Assembly: GCA_947053345.1 (NCBI GenBank)
Contig: CAMRSM010000001.1
Location: 165,888-229,887, forward strand
Reading direction: 5' to 3'
DNA length: 64,000 nucleotides
Source of the DNA: an uncultured Lachnospiraceae bacterium
GTDB taxonomy: Bacteria; Bacillota; Clostridia; Lachnospirales; Lachnospiraceae
The notes under the pieces are model-generated. The model saw only the letters and a program-made list of their open reading frames with translations. It was not told where the DNA came from and did no database searches. A program made the translations under genes and the position numbers. Of the stretch, positions 29,125 through 38,407 are shown in pieces (position 1 is the stretch's first letter; each line of letters opens with the position of its first letter).

Positions 29125-29285
29125 TGGGGTACATGGGGCATGAGGGCATACTGTATAAAGCAGAAGAGGTATATGCGGAACTTCTGAATAGGGTAAGCCT
29201 GAGTTATTGTGAGGATGAGGATAGAAGTGACTATTACTCAGTCCTTGAGCTTTATATGGACTTGGGCGATATATTGGAGGCTTAG
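29103..29285 (+). CDS. Small hypothetical protein (mobile-element type)
   Basis: 60-aa ORF, GTG start, acidic C-terminus; start overlaps the GNAT remnant. Confidence 0.35.
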   Translation: MFTPSDLMGYMGHEGILYKAEEVYAELLNRVSLSYCEDEDRSDYYSVLELYMDLGDILEA

Positions 29286-29434
29286 TCTTGTTTTTGGGGG
29301 GAAGGCTTGTATGGCTGTCACACTGTTTATAGAGAGGCATTCTATAACACGGGGTGTGGCAGCCAGTGAGTGATCAAAGAAGGTAGAGTATGGATAGTGA
29401 ATTTATTAATAATATGCAGGAAGGAGTGTATGAT

Positions 29435-29668
29435 ATGAGAGGATACAAGGAACTTATGGGGAGATTTAGGGTTGCAACATCAGCCACCACTTGGGATCCT
29501 GTGCAGCGACAGTCTGTGCCGATAGATCCTGATGCATATGATGTGATACTGAATAAGGTCTGTAATGGGTATGCTTGCGAGATATATGAGGTTAAGAAGA
29601 ATGCGCCAGGACTTAGTGATTATGAACTTGCGCTTATATGTGATGAAGGGAATTTGTGTTTTGGGTAA
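29435..29668 (+). CDS. Small hypothetical protein sharing a motif with the N-terminus of the 31619-32425 ORF
   Basis: CEIYEVKKNAPGLSDYELALICDEGN compared with [26 protein letters not shown]. Confidence 0.5.
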   Translation: MRGYKELMGRFRVATSATTWDPVQRQSVPIDPDAYDVILNKVCNGYACEIYEVKKNAPGLSDYELALICDEGNLCFG

Positions 29669-29836
29669 GAGAACCGGGGCGGTAAGATTGTTGTCTATAT
29701 AGACTGAGTAATGTAGCAGTGAATGAACTTGCGTTGCATAAGGAGTTATGGTAGGATATGGGTGGGAGAATTACGTGTTGGTCAGAGTTCTGTCAGGTTA
29801 TTAAGTGGAATGGTAGTTATTACTTGGAGGTGTGTT

Positions 29837-30283
29837 GTGGCAATTAATGTGTATATTGGTAAAGAGAATCTTCCGAAAGAAAAAGTACTGGTATTTGATG
29901 TAGAGGCAGCAATTTTAGCAGTAAGGGTGATTGGGAGTGCATTCCAGAGAAAAGTATTGGCAGAGCTTGAACAAGGGGAATATAAGGATGGAAGGGTCTT
30001 TATTGATCGGTTTGGTAACCATTTATATTATACAGAGATGAGTGCTGGTTCAAAAGCCTTATTTGAATTGGAGGGATTACCTGACAAAGTGGTCAATGGT
30101 GCAGAAATGGGCTTTAATGCCCTGCGCTTTGTTGCAGAGATACCAGAATGCAGTATTTATTTTGCCCAGAGGGATGAGGCACTTCCTTTCCATGGCACAA
30201 AAACGGAGTTATATTTGAATGGGAAGCTTTATAAAGATTGCAGTCTGTTAAACCAGAAAATAGAAAGTGGGGGGCTTGAGTGA
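29837..30283 (+). CDS. Uncharacterised cassette protein 1 (VDVEAA...DRFG...EMSAGSKALFELEGLPDKVVNGAEMGFNAL)
   Basis: GTG start after cttggaggtg; overlaps the next gene by 4 nt. Confidence 0.6.
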   Translation: MAINVYIGKENLPKEKVLVFDVEAAILAVRVIGSAFQRKVLAELEQGEYKDGRVFIDRFGNHLYYTEMSAGSKALFELEGLPDKVVNGAEMGFNALRFVAEIPECSIYFAQRDEALPFHGTKTELYLNGKLYKDCSLLNQKIESGGLE

Positions 30284-30684
30284 AGATCGTAGTTGGCAGT
30301 ATGGTTATTAGCATAGAGTTGCCTTTTGGAATTCATGCAACAGAAGATGATTCTGCAATGGGAAAGACTTACTTGGCAAAGTTATTGCAGGCGGGCATGA
30401 TGGCAGGGGATGCAAATTATTTGGTGATTACTTATTTTGAGGGCATTACAACTGATTTTGTAATAAAACGCTTGAGGGAGAGAACTTATTTATTTATTAT
30501 GATGGATCGACTTGATTTGTATTTAAGTGATGGCATTGCAGATGCTTTGGTCGATATTCGCGAAAACACATGTATTTTTGTCGATTTGAAAAATTGGAAT
30601 CTGACCAAAGTATTCTGTCCAAATTTGGTTGATTTTGAGTTTACGGAAAGGGGAATCCGGCTGTATGAGGGTGATGATATTTGA
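30280..30684 (+). CDS. Uncharacterised cassette protein 2, small P-loop-like ATPase
   Basis: Degenerate Walker A EDDSAMGKTYLAKLL and Walker B-like YLFIMMDRLDLY. GTG start. Confidence 0.6.
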   Translation: MKIVVGSMVISIELPFGIHATEDDSAMGKTYLAKLLQAGMMAGDANYLVITYFEGITTDFVIKRLRERTYLFIMMDRLDLYLSDGIADALVDIRENTCIFVDLKNWNLTKVFCPNLVDFEFTERGIRLYEGDDI

Positions 30685-31381
30685 GGATGCAGAAAATGCA
30701 CCTATTAGTCAGATGATTGCAAGCGCTTACAAGAATCAGTCAGAGGTTATGTTGTACTTTACAGGTGGAAATTCTGTTCTTCGGGACAAGTTATGTGAGA
30801 TATATGATGCTGGGAACCAGTACATAGTTTATATTGATTTGGTTCCGGACAATTACACAACAATCAAGGAATATCGTATACTTAGAAAGATTATACGGAG
30901 AAGGAATTTTAAAAATGTTTATGTACTACCAATCATTTGTATAGAGTACTATGTAATGAAGACTTTTTTCCTAGAAACGCCAGCTATTGAGGTGGCAATA
31001 AAATGCGGAGATTATAGAGAATATGGGTCGCAGACTTCATTAGAGAGATACTGTAAGTTTGTGTTGAATACAGTGTATCCAGTATGTATGCATACAGATG
31101 ATGATCCAAATGTTAGATTTGGATGGTTTTATGTACAGGATTGTTTGTGCGTTGCACCAATGAAAGAATGCAATGGATTTAGTTTATTAGCTAAAGCAAA
31201 AGAACTAGTTAAAAAGTTGCCTGCATTTTACAGACCAAGCAGTTGGGCAGATAGTGAAACAAGGAGTGTGGATTTAGGGATTATACACAATAAACTGGTT
31301 GAAGAGTTTAAGAGGATAACAGATAGATATAATGTTTTAGGGCTGATTGATGCGGCTATAAAAGATTATAGAATTGAGTGA
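30665..31381 (+). CDS. Uncharacterised cassette protein 3, possibly TOPRIM/DUF4435-like
   Basis: MIFEDAENAPIS...YIVYIDLVPDN...VYVLPIICIEYYVMK. ATG overlaps the end of the previous gene. Confidence 0.6.
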   Translation: MRVMIFEDAENAPISQMIASAYKNQSEVMLYFTGGNSVLRDKLCEIYDAGNQYIVYIDLVPDNYTTIKEYRILRKIIRRRNFKNVYVLPIICIEYYVMKTFFLETPAIEVAIKCGDYREYGSQTSLERYCKFVLNTVYPVCMHTDDDPNVRFGWFYVQDCLCVAPMKECNGFSLLAKAKELVKKLPAFYRPSSWADSETRSVDLGIIHNKLVEEFKRITDRYNVLGLIDAAIKDYRIE

Positions 31382-31458
31382 CATTGAGTTTAACAAGCAA
31401 TGAATGAGTAATATAATGTAATTGATAGAGTAAGCGAACGAGAGTAATATTGTTTATT

Positions 31459-31489
31459 AAAGTCCTAGTATTTGTACAGGGACTTTTTT
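31459..31489 (+). terminator. Rho-independent terminator of the three-gene cassette
   Basis: aaagtcct...agggactttttt. Confidence 0.7.
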
Positions 31490-31618
31490 CTTATGTGATG
31501 TTTTTGGGAAGTGTAGGGTATAACGAAAAGAGAAAAGATTGCAGTTGATATAGATGATATTTTAAATATGCTTCCGTCGGAACTGTTAAGGTAGGGTATT
31601 TAAAAAGACTCCTGTTTT

Positions 31619-32425
31619 TTGATGGTGTCCGGGATTATCGTATGTAGTGAGGGGTGGTTAGCAAGTTCACGGGAAGATGTATGCAAGATATACAGGGTCG
31701 TGAAAAATGTGCCTGGACTGGATGAGAAGAGCCTTGCGCTCCTTTGCTATGAAAGTAATGGAGGGTTTTATCCATACACGCGGGTACGTTGCAATAATGC
31801 TGGGTGCTGCCGACTGGACAGTTATTGGGTATGCCGTGAGGTTGTGTGTTCAGACAAACTGCCAGGAAACCCTCCTACCATGGAGGAAGTCGAGGCATTA
31901 CGTGCGGAGTACCCAGCGGGAACGCGAGTTGCATATGGTGCGGGTATGGTGCGTGCTGTTGAACCAACAGAAGGGAAAAGAAGACAGAGAGTGAAGAAAA
32001 TAAAAATTCAGTATTTGGACGATTCTATCGAGCGCCTGCGCTATATTGACGGGAAATCGGACTGGATTGACCTGCGGGCAGAGGAGGAAGTTGCGATGAA
32101 GGCGGGAGAATTTGCGCTGATTCCGCTCGGTGTGGCGATGCAGCTCCCAGAGGGCTACGAGGCGCATATCGTTCCACGGAGCAGCACGTTCAAAAATTTT
32201 GGCATCATTCAGACGAACCATACCGGGATCGTGGACAATTCCTACTGCGGTCCGAACGATTGGTGGTACATGGCAGCATACGCGCTGCGCGGTACAGTAA
32301 TCCACAAAAATGACCGTATCTGTCAGTTTAGGATCGTTGAAAATCAGCCTTTACTATCTTTTGAAGAGGTGGACAGGTTGGCTGGGGTGAACCGGGGTGG
32401 GATTGGAAGCACTGGAACACGGTAG
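31619..32425 (+). CDS. Chimeric ORF: mobile-element fragments fused to a complete-looking dUTPase
   Basis: C-terminal dUTPase: [26 protein letters not shown]...[36 protein letters not shown]...[10 protein letters not shown]-like tail. N-terminal [13 protein letters not shown] and [14 protein letters not shown] segments. Confidence 0.7.
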   Translation: MMVSGIIVCSEGWLASSREDVCKIYRVVKNVPGLDEKSLALLCYESNGGFYPYTRVRCNNAGCCRLDSYWVCREVVCSDKLPGNPPTMEEVEALRAEYPAGTRVAYGAGMVRAVEPTEGKRRQRVKKIKIQYLDDSIERLRYIDGKSDWIDLRAEEEVAMKAGEFALIPLGVAMQLPEGYEAHIVPRSSTFKNFGIIQTNHTGIVDNSYCGPNDWWYMAAYALRGTVIHKNDRICQFRIVENQPLLSFEEVDRLAGVNRGGIGSTGTR

Positions 32426-32521
32426 TTAGTGTGGCAGTAAGTGCTTGGCAGGAGGCTACCCGATCTTTAGATAAAGCAGGTGATGCATTAGGGTTGGATA
32501 CTTTGAGAAGGGAGGGTAGAT

Positions 32522-32737
32522 ATGCTGCCAGAGAAGTTTACATTATACTGGCTTGTGGCGGTGTTCCGTAAACGGAGGAATACGAGGAAGAGGAGAAAAC
32601 GGGAAGAGGATAAGCAGCCTTGCGGTACAGCACGGAATATTGAGGCACATCCGGCGTACGTAAAGGCTTTAGCAGAGCGGGATGTATATGAGAAGTTGTA
32701 CAAAGACTTGTTGAGGGAGGTTCGGGTTAATTTGTAA
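32522..32737 (+). CDS. Small basic hypothetical protein
   Basis: 71-aa ORF RKRRNTRKRRKREEDKQ...AHPAYVKALAERDVYEKLYKDLL. Confidence 0.4.
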   Translation: MLPEKFTLYWLVAVFRKRRNTRKRRKREEDKQPCGTARNIEAHPAYVKALAERDVYEKLYKDLLREVRVNL

Positions 32738-33099
32738 GCATGGTACACATGGTAAAGTCTTGGGTAAGCCGATGAGTTAGGTTTACTCAAGATTTTGCTT
32801 ATAACGGTCTGGGTATGATAAAGAGAGAATTGGAGGTTCGAGATGAATAACATTAAGAAAATATTTTGGTATAGGGAATCACGAATATGGATAAAATCTT
32901 AGCAGTTACCAATTTTGGTGATACATGATGCCTATGTGGTATTTATAGTATTTTATTATAAAGTTATTGTGCGGTTTACGTTACACATGAACTATAATGC
33001 AAAAAGCATAGAGGTAAATTTTACGACACATTATGGGTAAATAAAATTTCCTGCATAGAATAAAAGGTATGTAGAAAAAAGTCTGGAGGAGGTGTTATA

Positions 33100-35160
33100 A
33101 TGCAGTGGGAGGGGTTTGATATGAATAATCCGAATACGCTAGTCGCACTTGCATACATAAAGACGAATGATAATCCGTTACTGGTTTTTTGCAATTATAT
33201 AATGAGTGTATTAGTCACTGCACCAGGCCGGTCCTTACGGAATGATGAGCTTTTGGATAAGCTAAAAGGAAAATTTGGGCTGGAAATGAAGCAGTCAATG
33301 ATCAATAACTGTATCTCCATCCTGAAGAAGAATGGGGAAGTCAAGTATTTACCAAGGTATGCAGGCTATGTGGTGGGCGAAACAGAATTTAATGTGGAAG
33401 AGTTTGAAGCGAATATGCGGAGGCTGCATGTACAGGAGGATGCAGTTATCGGATGTTTGGTGCAGTTCGTAAGGGAGAAGTACAACTTGTCGTGGGATAA
33501 TGATAAGGCAAAGAACGGCTTGTCTTTTTTCCTGAATGAACGTGGGAATGCCGCAAGGCTCTTTATGGATGAGGAAATTGATACAGAGGATAACAAGCTG
33601 AGCGAGTCATGGTATATTGGGAGATTTATTGATTATATCCAAGGGAGCGACCGGGTTGAAAAAGAGTATCTGGAAGATATCAATAATGGCTTGATGATAT
33701 ATCAGGGCATTTATCAGACGAACGATTACCAGCAGGATAAGAACCAAAAGTTTAGGGGGACGGTATTTTATTTTGATACTAAGATGATTCTGCGTCTTGT
33801 GGGTTATTCTGTTGAAATGCATGTGAGGGCAACGCAAGAACTTGCACAGCTGGTGAAAGATGAGTATGGTGGGAAGATTGGTATTTTTGACAAGACAGTG
33901 GAAGAGGTTGCACATGCCTTATATGTTGCAGGAAAATGTTATAAGGGGAAGAAACAGATTTTAAATCGGGAGCTTGCCATTTATGCAGAGAAAAATCCGA
34001 CAGGAGCCTCTTTTTTCTGTGAGGTCTCCCAAAGTATTGATAGTTTGCTGAAAAAGCATGGGATTGTACGTGAACCGGATATATCTTGGGAAGCGCAGGC
34101 ATACCATAAATATTGGCTGGAAACAGAGGCTGTCGAAAATTACATCAAGGACAAATTTCATTGGAGGGAAGGTGCGGTATCAAATGATGTCCAAGTGATT
34201 AACCAGATTAATATACTGAGGGCGGGGGATTATACCGTCCGATATGGTGGACGAAAGAAACTGCCGGTTTTTGTTACAACGAACACGCAGTTGGTATATA
34301 GCTTTAAGGAATATGTTGCAGAAGCCATGAGTGCCGACGATGAGTCTCGTTGGAATTTGCATGCCTTGCCTATAATTTCGGAAAATATGCTTGTTACCCG
34401 GTTATGGGTCCCATATGCGAAAAAGTATAGTGACCTGCCCGCGCTTACCTTGGCAAGGCAGGCTTATGCGGCGCAGAATCCGACAGCCGGCTTTTTTGAA
34501 AAGTTAAAAAGTGTAGCAGTTGAGTTTAAGAAGACGGAAAATATTGATATCCTTAACATTGATGAACTTAGAAAACAACAGCTTGAGGATATTCTGGTAG
34601 CGAAGACACGGGGTGATGTGGACGCGTTGACTATAGAGACGGTTGCATCGAGTGTTGAGGAACTTGTACAGATGCAGAACATTTCGTTGAAGGAGGAGGT
34701 TGCGGCAAGTCAGGAAACAATAAGATTAAAGGATGTCCGGTTGTCAGAAGCGGAGGAGGCTGTCATACGTCTGGCAGCTAAGCCATACGTAAATAGGTTG
34801 GGCTGGAGACGGATGCTGATATGGGCGGCAGAATATTGGTGGGTTCTAGCAACCTTGATTTTTCAGGTTGCGGCTTATTTTATTGGCAAGCCATTGGATA
34901 GCAAGTGGCCGCCACATTTGCTCGCTTTGCTTCCGGTGGTTGCGGAAGCTGCTTTGACAGTACTGGATAAGCATTTTGAAAAGAAGGAGTGGCATGAGTG
35001 TATTTTGCGCTGCGCTGTTAAGTATGTATGGCAATGGTACATGGCAAAAATAATGGAGGGCGTGCGGCAGGAGAAGGAGGTTTATCGTCCCCATGTCGTC
35101 CGTTATTGCCTTGAGGGTACACCGATATTTGCGGAACATAGGGAGTGGTGTGAATATTAA
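33100..35160 (+). CDS. Uncharacterised 686-aa protein: N-terminal HTH-like region, PIN-like nuclease domain, C-terminal two-TM region
   Basis: VFYFDTKMILRLVGYSVEM, IFDKTVEEVAHAL, PVFVTTNTQLVYSFKEY (PIN-like pattern); LIWAAEYWWVLATLIFQVAAYFIG and HLLALLPVVAEAALTVL hydrophobic segments. Strong RBS ggaggagg. Confidence 0.7.
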   Translation: MQWEGFDMNNPNTLVALAYIKTNDNPLLVFCNYIMSVLVTAPGRSLRNDELLDKLKGKFGLEMKQSMINNCISILKKNGEVKYLPRYAGYVVGETEFNVEEFEANMRRLHVQEDAVIGCLVQFVREKYNLSWDNDKAKNGLSFFLNERGNAARLFMDEEIDTEDNKLSESWYIGRFIDYIQGSDRVEKEYLEDINNGLMIYQGIYQTNDYQQDKNQKFRGTVFYFDTKMILRLVGYSVEMHVRATQELAQLVKDEYGGKIGIFDKTVEEVAHALYVAGKCYKGKKQILNRELAIYAEKNPTGASFFCEVSQSIDSLLKKHGIVREPDISWEAQAYHKYWLETEAVENYIKDKFHWREGAVSNDVQVINQINILRAGDYTVRYGGRKKLPVFVTTNTQLVYSFKEYVAEAMSADDESRWNLHALPIISENMLVTRLWVPYAKKYSDLPALTLARQAYAAQNPTAGFFEKLKSVAVEFKKTENIDILNIDELRKQQLEDILVAKTRGDVDALTIETVASSVEELVQMQNISLKEEVAASQETIRLKDVRLSEAEEAVIRLAAKPYVNRLGWRRMLIWAAEYWWVLATLIFQVAAYFIGKPLDSKWPPHLLALLPVVAEAALTVLDKHFEKKEWHECILRCAVKYVWQWYMAKIMEGVRQEKEVYRPHVVRYCLEGTPIFAEHREWCEY

Positions 35161-35525
35161 AACATGGATGTGAAACTAAAAACTGTGATGGTAGATAGTG
35201 AGGATGTAAGAGACACACTTGAGGAAAGCCTCCAGGCAGATGGTATTGAAGTAAGGGTTCGGCAGTGAAATATAATTGTGTGCACATACACATATTAAAT
35301 ATGTAATATGGTTATAATTTCTTGCCGAGTGGTGTAGTATGGCCAGAGTTTAAGTGAACCCGTACAATAAGCTGTAAAGGAAAGTTTTGACAGATATTTT
35401 AGGAAGGTGACAATAGAGTTTTGATAAATATATGGTTTAGAGGACATGGCTTATTGTTAGGCTATTGGAGATTCTGGCTAGATGACTGTGGGTTAGATGT
35501 CTGACAAGTTGATACTTAAAAGGGG

Positions 35526-35561
35526 AAAAGCTTCCATATCTGTAAGATATGGAGGCTTTTT
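35526..35561 (+). terminator. Rho-independent terminator
   Basis: aaaagcttccatatc tgtaa gatatggaggcttttt. Confidence 0.8.
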
Positions 35562-35655
35562 GGTATGATAAAATTATTGTAGGAGGGCGAAGAACAGTGT
35601 ATGGCAGATTTATTCCGAAGATGGACGGTAAATCTGGTTATGTAGGAGGCTAAAA

Positions 35656-35885
35656 TTGTGGACATACTTGAAATATAAGTTGGAAGAACAGGGCAAAAAG
35701 CTTGTAAAAGTGGATAAATTTTTGCGAGCAGTCAGATTTGCAGTGCCTGCGGCTACAAAAACACAACGATTAAAAATCTTGCTGTTAGAGCGTGGGATTG
35801 TCCTGAATGTGGCACTCATCACGATAGAGATGTAAATGCCGCAATAAATATCAGAAATGAGGGTATGCGAATAGTTCTTGCATAA
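35656..35885 (+). pseudogene. tnpB: 3' remnant of IS200/IS605-family tnpB (zinc ribbon and last RuvC motif), frameshifted
   Basis: [21 protein letters not shown] / frameshift / [52 protein letters not shown]. Confidence 0.9.
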
Positions 35886-35897
35886 CTCACAACATAA

Positions 35898-35914
35898 CCC
35901 CGTGTCCCACGGGG
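35898..35914 (+). mobile_element. IS605-type right-end hairpin CCCCGTGTCCCACGGGG
   Basis: Hairpin 12 bp after the tnpB stop, immediately followed by unrelated response-regulator sequence. Confidence 0.6.
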
Positions 35915-35926
35915 TTAGCTCGCTTT

Positions 35927-36433
35927 ATGCTCCCTGCAATAACAGGACTTGGTGTGTTACATGAAATCCGCAAAAAAAGCTCTGTTCCTGTTCTTATGCT
36001 CACAGCTATTAAAGACGAATATACGCAAGTTACAAGTTTTGATGAACAAGCGGATGACTATGTTACAAAACCGTTTTCTATGGTATTGCTTGGCAGACGC
36101 ATCACGGCACTTTTACGCAGAAACGGAAGCACCGATGTTCTTAATACAATGACCTTTGGTGATGTGACAGTAGATTTTTCTGGCTATACGGCCAAAGACC
36201 CGAATGGTAAAATTGATATTACCCCAAAAGAAATTGATTTGTTGAGATTGTTAGTAGAGCATAAAGGGTTAGTGCTTACCCGCACCCAAATTCTTGATGA
36301 TTTATGGGGGAGTGATGCCCCGATTATCGACAGAACAGTGGATGTCTACATAAGAAATTTGCGAAAAAAATTACGGCTTGACTGTATTGTTACTGTCAAA
36401 GGAATTGGATATAAATACGAGGTAGACGAATGA
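35927..36433 (+). pseudogene. 5'-truncated OmpR-family response regulator (receiver lacks first part and phosphoacceptor Asp)
   Basis: Begins abruptly at MLPAITGLGVLHEIRK (normally ...DLMLP), then intact KPFSM and winged helix to stop. Confidence 0.8.
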
Positions 36434-37548
36434 AACGGCTAAAACTATTTCCAAAAATCTTTATATATACGCTTTTTCTTATGTTGATGATAGCTTTATT
36501 CGCAAGTGGAATGTTTTATCTTCTTGCTCCTATTATTGCAAGTGATAATCCCTTAACCCCCGGTACGGCTGGAAATATTTTTCCGGCAGAAGTAACGCGT
36601 AATGCGGAAGTAACGCAAGCCATTCTTGGCTCATTACCATACACAATGGGTATGTGTGTGCTTATTTCTTTAATATCCGCTTTCTTTTTTTCAAAAGCAA
36701 TTACAAAACCGATTAAGCATATTGTAGATACTACATTTTCCATGACTATTCTGAAAAAAGACGCTAAATGCAGGGTGCAATCAGCAGATGAAATAGGTCT
36801 ATTATCGGAAAGTATTAACAGATTATATTCAAAGTTACTACAAACTATCGAAAATCTTGAACATGAAAAAGAACAGGTGGCCGAAGTAGAACGGCAAAAA
36901 ATAGATTTTCTGAGAATGGCAACACATGAATTAAAAACGCCTGTTACTGCGCTTAATGCTATTCTTGATAATATGGTTATGGGGATTGGAAAATATAAAG
37001 ACTACAATGCTTATTTACCCCTATGCAAAGAGCGGAGTGAACAAATTGCTAAAATGATTACAGAAATTTTGGATACATCAAAATTGGGGACAAGCATAGA
37101 CACTGAACCGTCAACGACTTTTGATGCTACTGCGCTTTTACTGCCTTTATGTGAACAGTATCAACTGATAGCACAGGCAAATGGTATGATTTTCAAAATG
37201 ACCCTATTAAATCAGTTCCCCGTATGCTTGCCTCCGAAGATCATCTCGAAAGCTATTTCGAATATTTTGGCAAATGCTGTTGCTTACACGATTCCCGGAG
37301 GAACAATATCTGTTTATTTTGATAACCGTAACTTGGTTATTGAAAATGAGTGTTTACCTATACCATCAGAGCACCTAAAGAAAATATTTGAGCCCTTTTA
37401 TCGTCCAGATTATGCCCGAAATAAAAAGGACGGCGGAAATGGTCTTGGCTTATATATCGTAGCATCTATTTTGAATTATCTTGATTTGCCATATTCCTTT
37501 TACCCTATGAAAGAGCCAGGGGGTATGCGATTTACAATATCGCTATGA
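36430..37548 (+). CDS. Sensor histidine kinase
   Basis: HAMP-like region, FLRMATHELKTPVTALNAILDNM, GGNGLGLYIVASILNYLDLPY. ATGA overlap with the RR stop. Confidence 0.92.
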   Translation: MKRLKLFPKIFIYTLFLMLMIALFASGMFYLLAPIIASDNPLTPGTAGNIFPAEVTRNAEVTQAILGSLPYTMGMCVLISLISAFFFSKAITKPIKHIVDTTFSMTILKKDAKCRVQSADEIGLLSESINRLYSKLLQTIENLEHEKEQVAEVERQKIDFLRMATHELKTPVTALNAILDNMVMGIGKYKDYNAYLPLCKERSEQIAKMITEILDTSKLGTSIDTEPSTTFDATALLLPLCEQYQLIAQANGMIFKMTLLNQFPVCLPPKIISKAISNILANAVAYTIPGGTISVYFDNRNLVIENECLPIPSEHLKKIFEPFYRPDYARNKKDGGNGLGLYIVASILNYLDLPYSFYPMKEPGGMRFTISL

Positions 37549-37660
37549 CTATCGACAAAAATTTTCACTTTAACATACGTTTTATACAGGTTTCATATAG
37601 GGGTGCTATCATGTCGATACACTCAAAAGATGAGTGAAATCAAAAAACGGAGGTAATACT

Positions 37661-38101
37661 ATGAAACACAAACCTATCCTTTTGGGGACGGCACTTGCCG
37701 TCATCATGCTTTTGTCCATTAGCGGGTTAGCTTTTGCGGCAAATGCAACCAACACTTCACCAAATTCTGCAAACGGTGATGTGGAAGTACGAACCGACTT
37801 GGCACCGGGAGGCAAGACGGCTAACCAGCCCGAATTTTGGCAAGCCGATGAATTTGAAAGCTGGATGGAGCAAGAACGCGCATACTATCAGCAACTCGCA
37901 GACGACGGAGACAAATCCTTTTGGTACAAAAACGCAGATGAGGAATATGTTTGCCGCGAATGGACACAAGCCGATGTTGATGTTCTGTATGCAACATGGA
38001 AAGAACAGCTTGCTTTGATGCGGCAAGGCTATCAATTCACAAAGGTTTTTGAGGCGGCAGACGGCGGCTCGCTTGTAGGAGGATTTCTGCCGGAAGAATA
38101 A
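37661..38101 (+). CDS. Small secreted protein of unknown function
   Basis: Signal peptide MKHKPILLGTALAVIMLLSISGLAFAAN. Confidence 0.7.
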   Translation: MKHKPILLGTALAVIMLLSISGLAFAANATNTSPNSANGDVEVRTDLAPGGKTANQPEFWQADEFESWMEQERAYYQQLADDGDKSFWYKNADEEYVCREWTQADVDVLYATWKEQLALMRQGYQFTKVFEAADGGSLVGGFLPEE

Positions 38102-38114
38102 CACAACAAACGCT

Positions 38115-38152
38115 TTGGGGCAGTTCTCTTTTAGGGGGACTGCCCCAATTTC
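38115..38152 (+). terminator. Hairpin/terminator
   Basis: ttggggcagt / actgccccaa followed by tttcat. Confidence 0.55.
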
Positions 38153-38407
38153 ATATGAATGAGTTTTAATAGGAACACTGTAATATCAAGGCTTTTCAGA
38201 GCCTGCACCCACAAAAAAATTTAATCGGAGCTATCGAAAGAAGCCGAGAAAATCCGAAAGAGCGTTTACAGTATCTTGCGGCAGGAACAGCGGGAATACG
38301 CGCCTTACAGGACACAAGATATGGATCGATAACGGACGGGGCGGCGGGATAATGAAAGACTGCCCCGCCACCCATGTTTTATTGCCCTACAAACTGAAAG
38401 TTGTTGA

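Noticed and set aside
35597-35650. IPKMDGKS sequence resembling a group II intron reverse transcriptase
   Set aside because: Only a few residues match; no further RT motifs in any frame and no intron domain V recognised.
38160-38360. Gene fragments (e.g. LIGAIERSRENPKERLQYLAAGTAGIRALQDTRYG)
   Set aside because: Looks like a short decayed ORF from a mobile element; too short to assign to a family.
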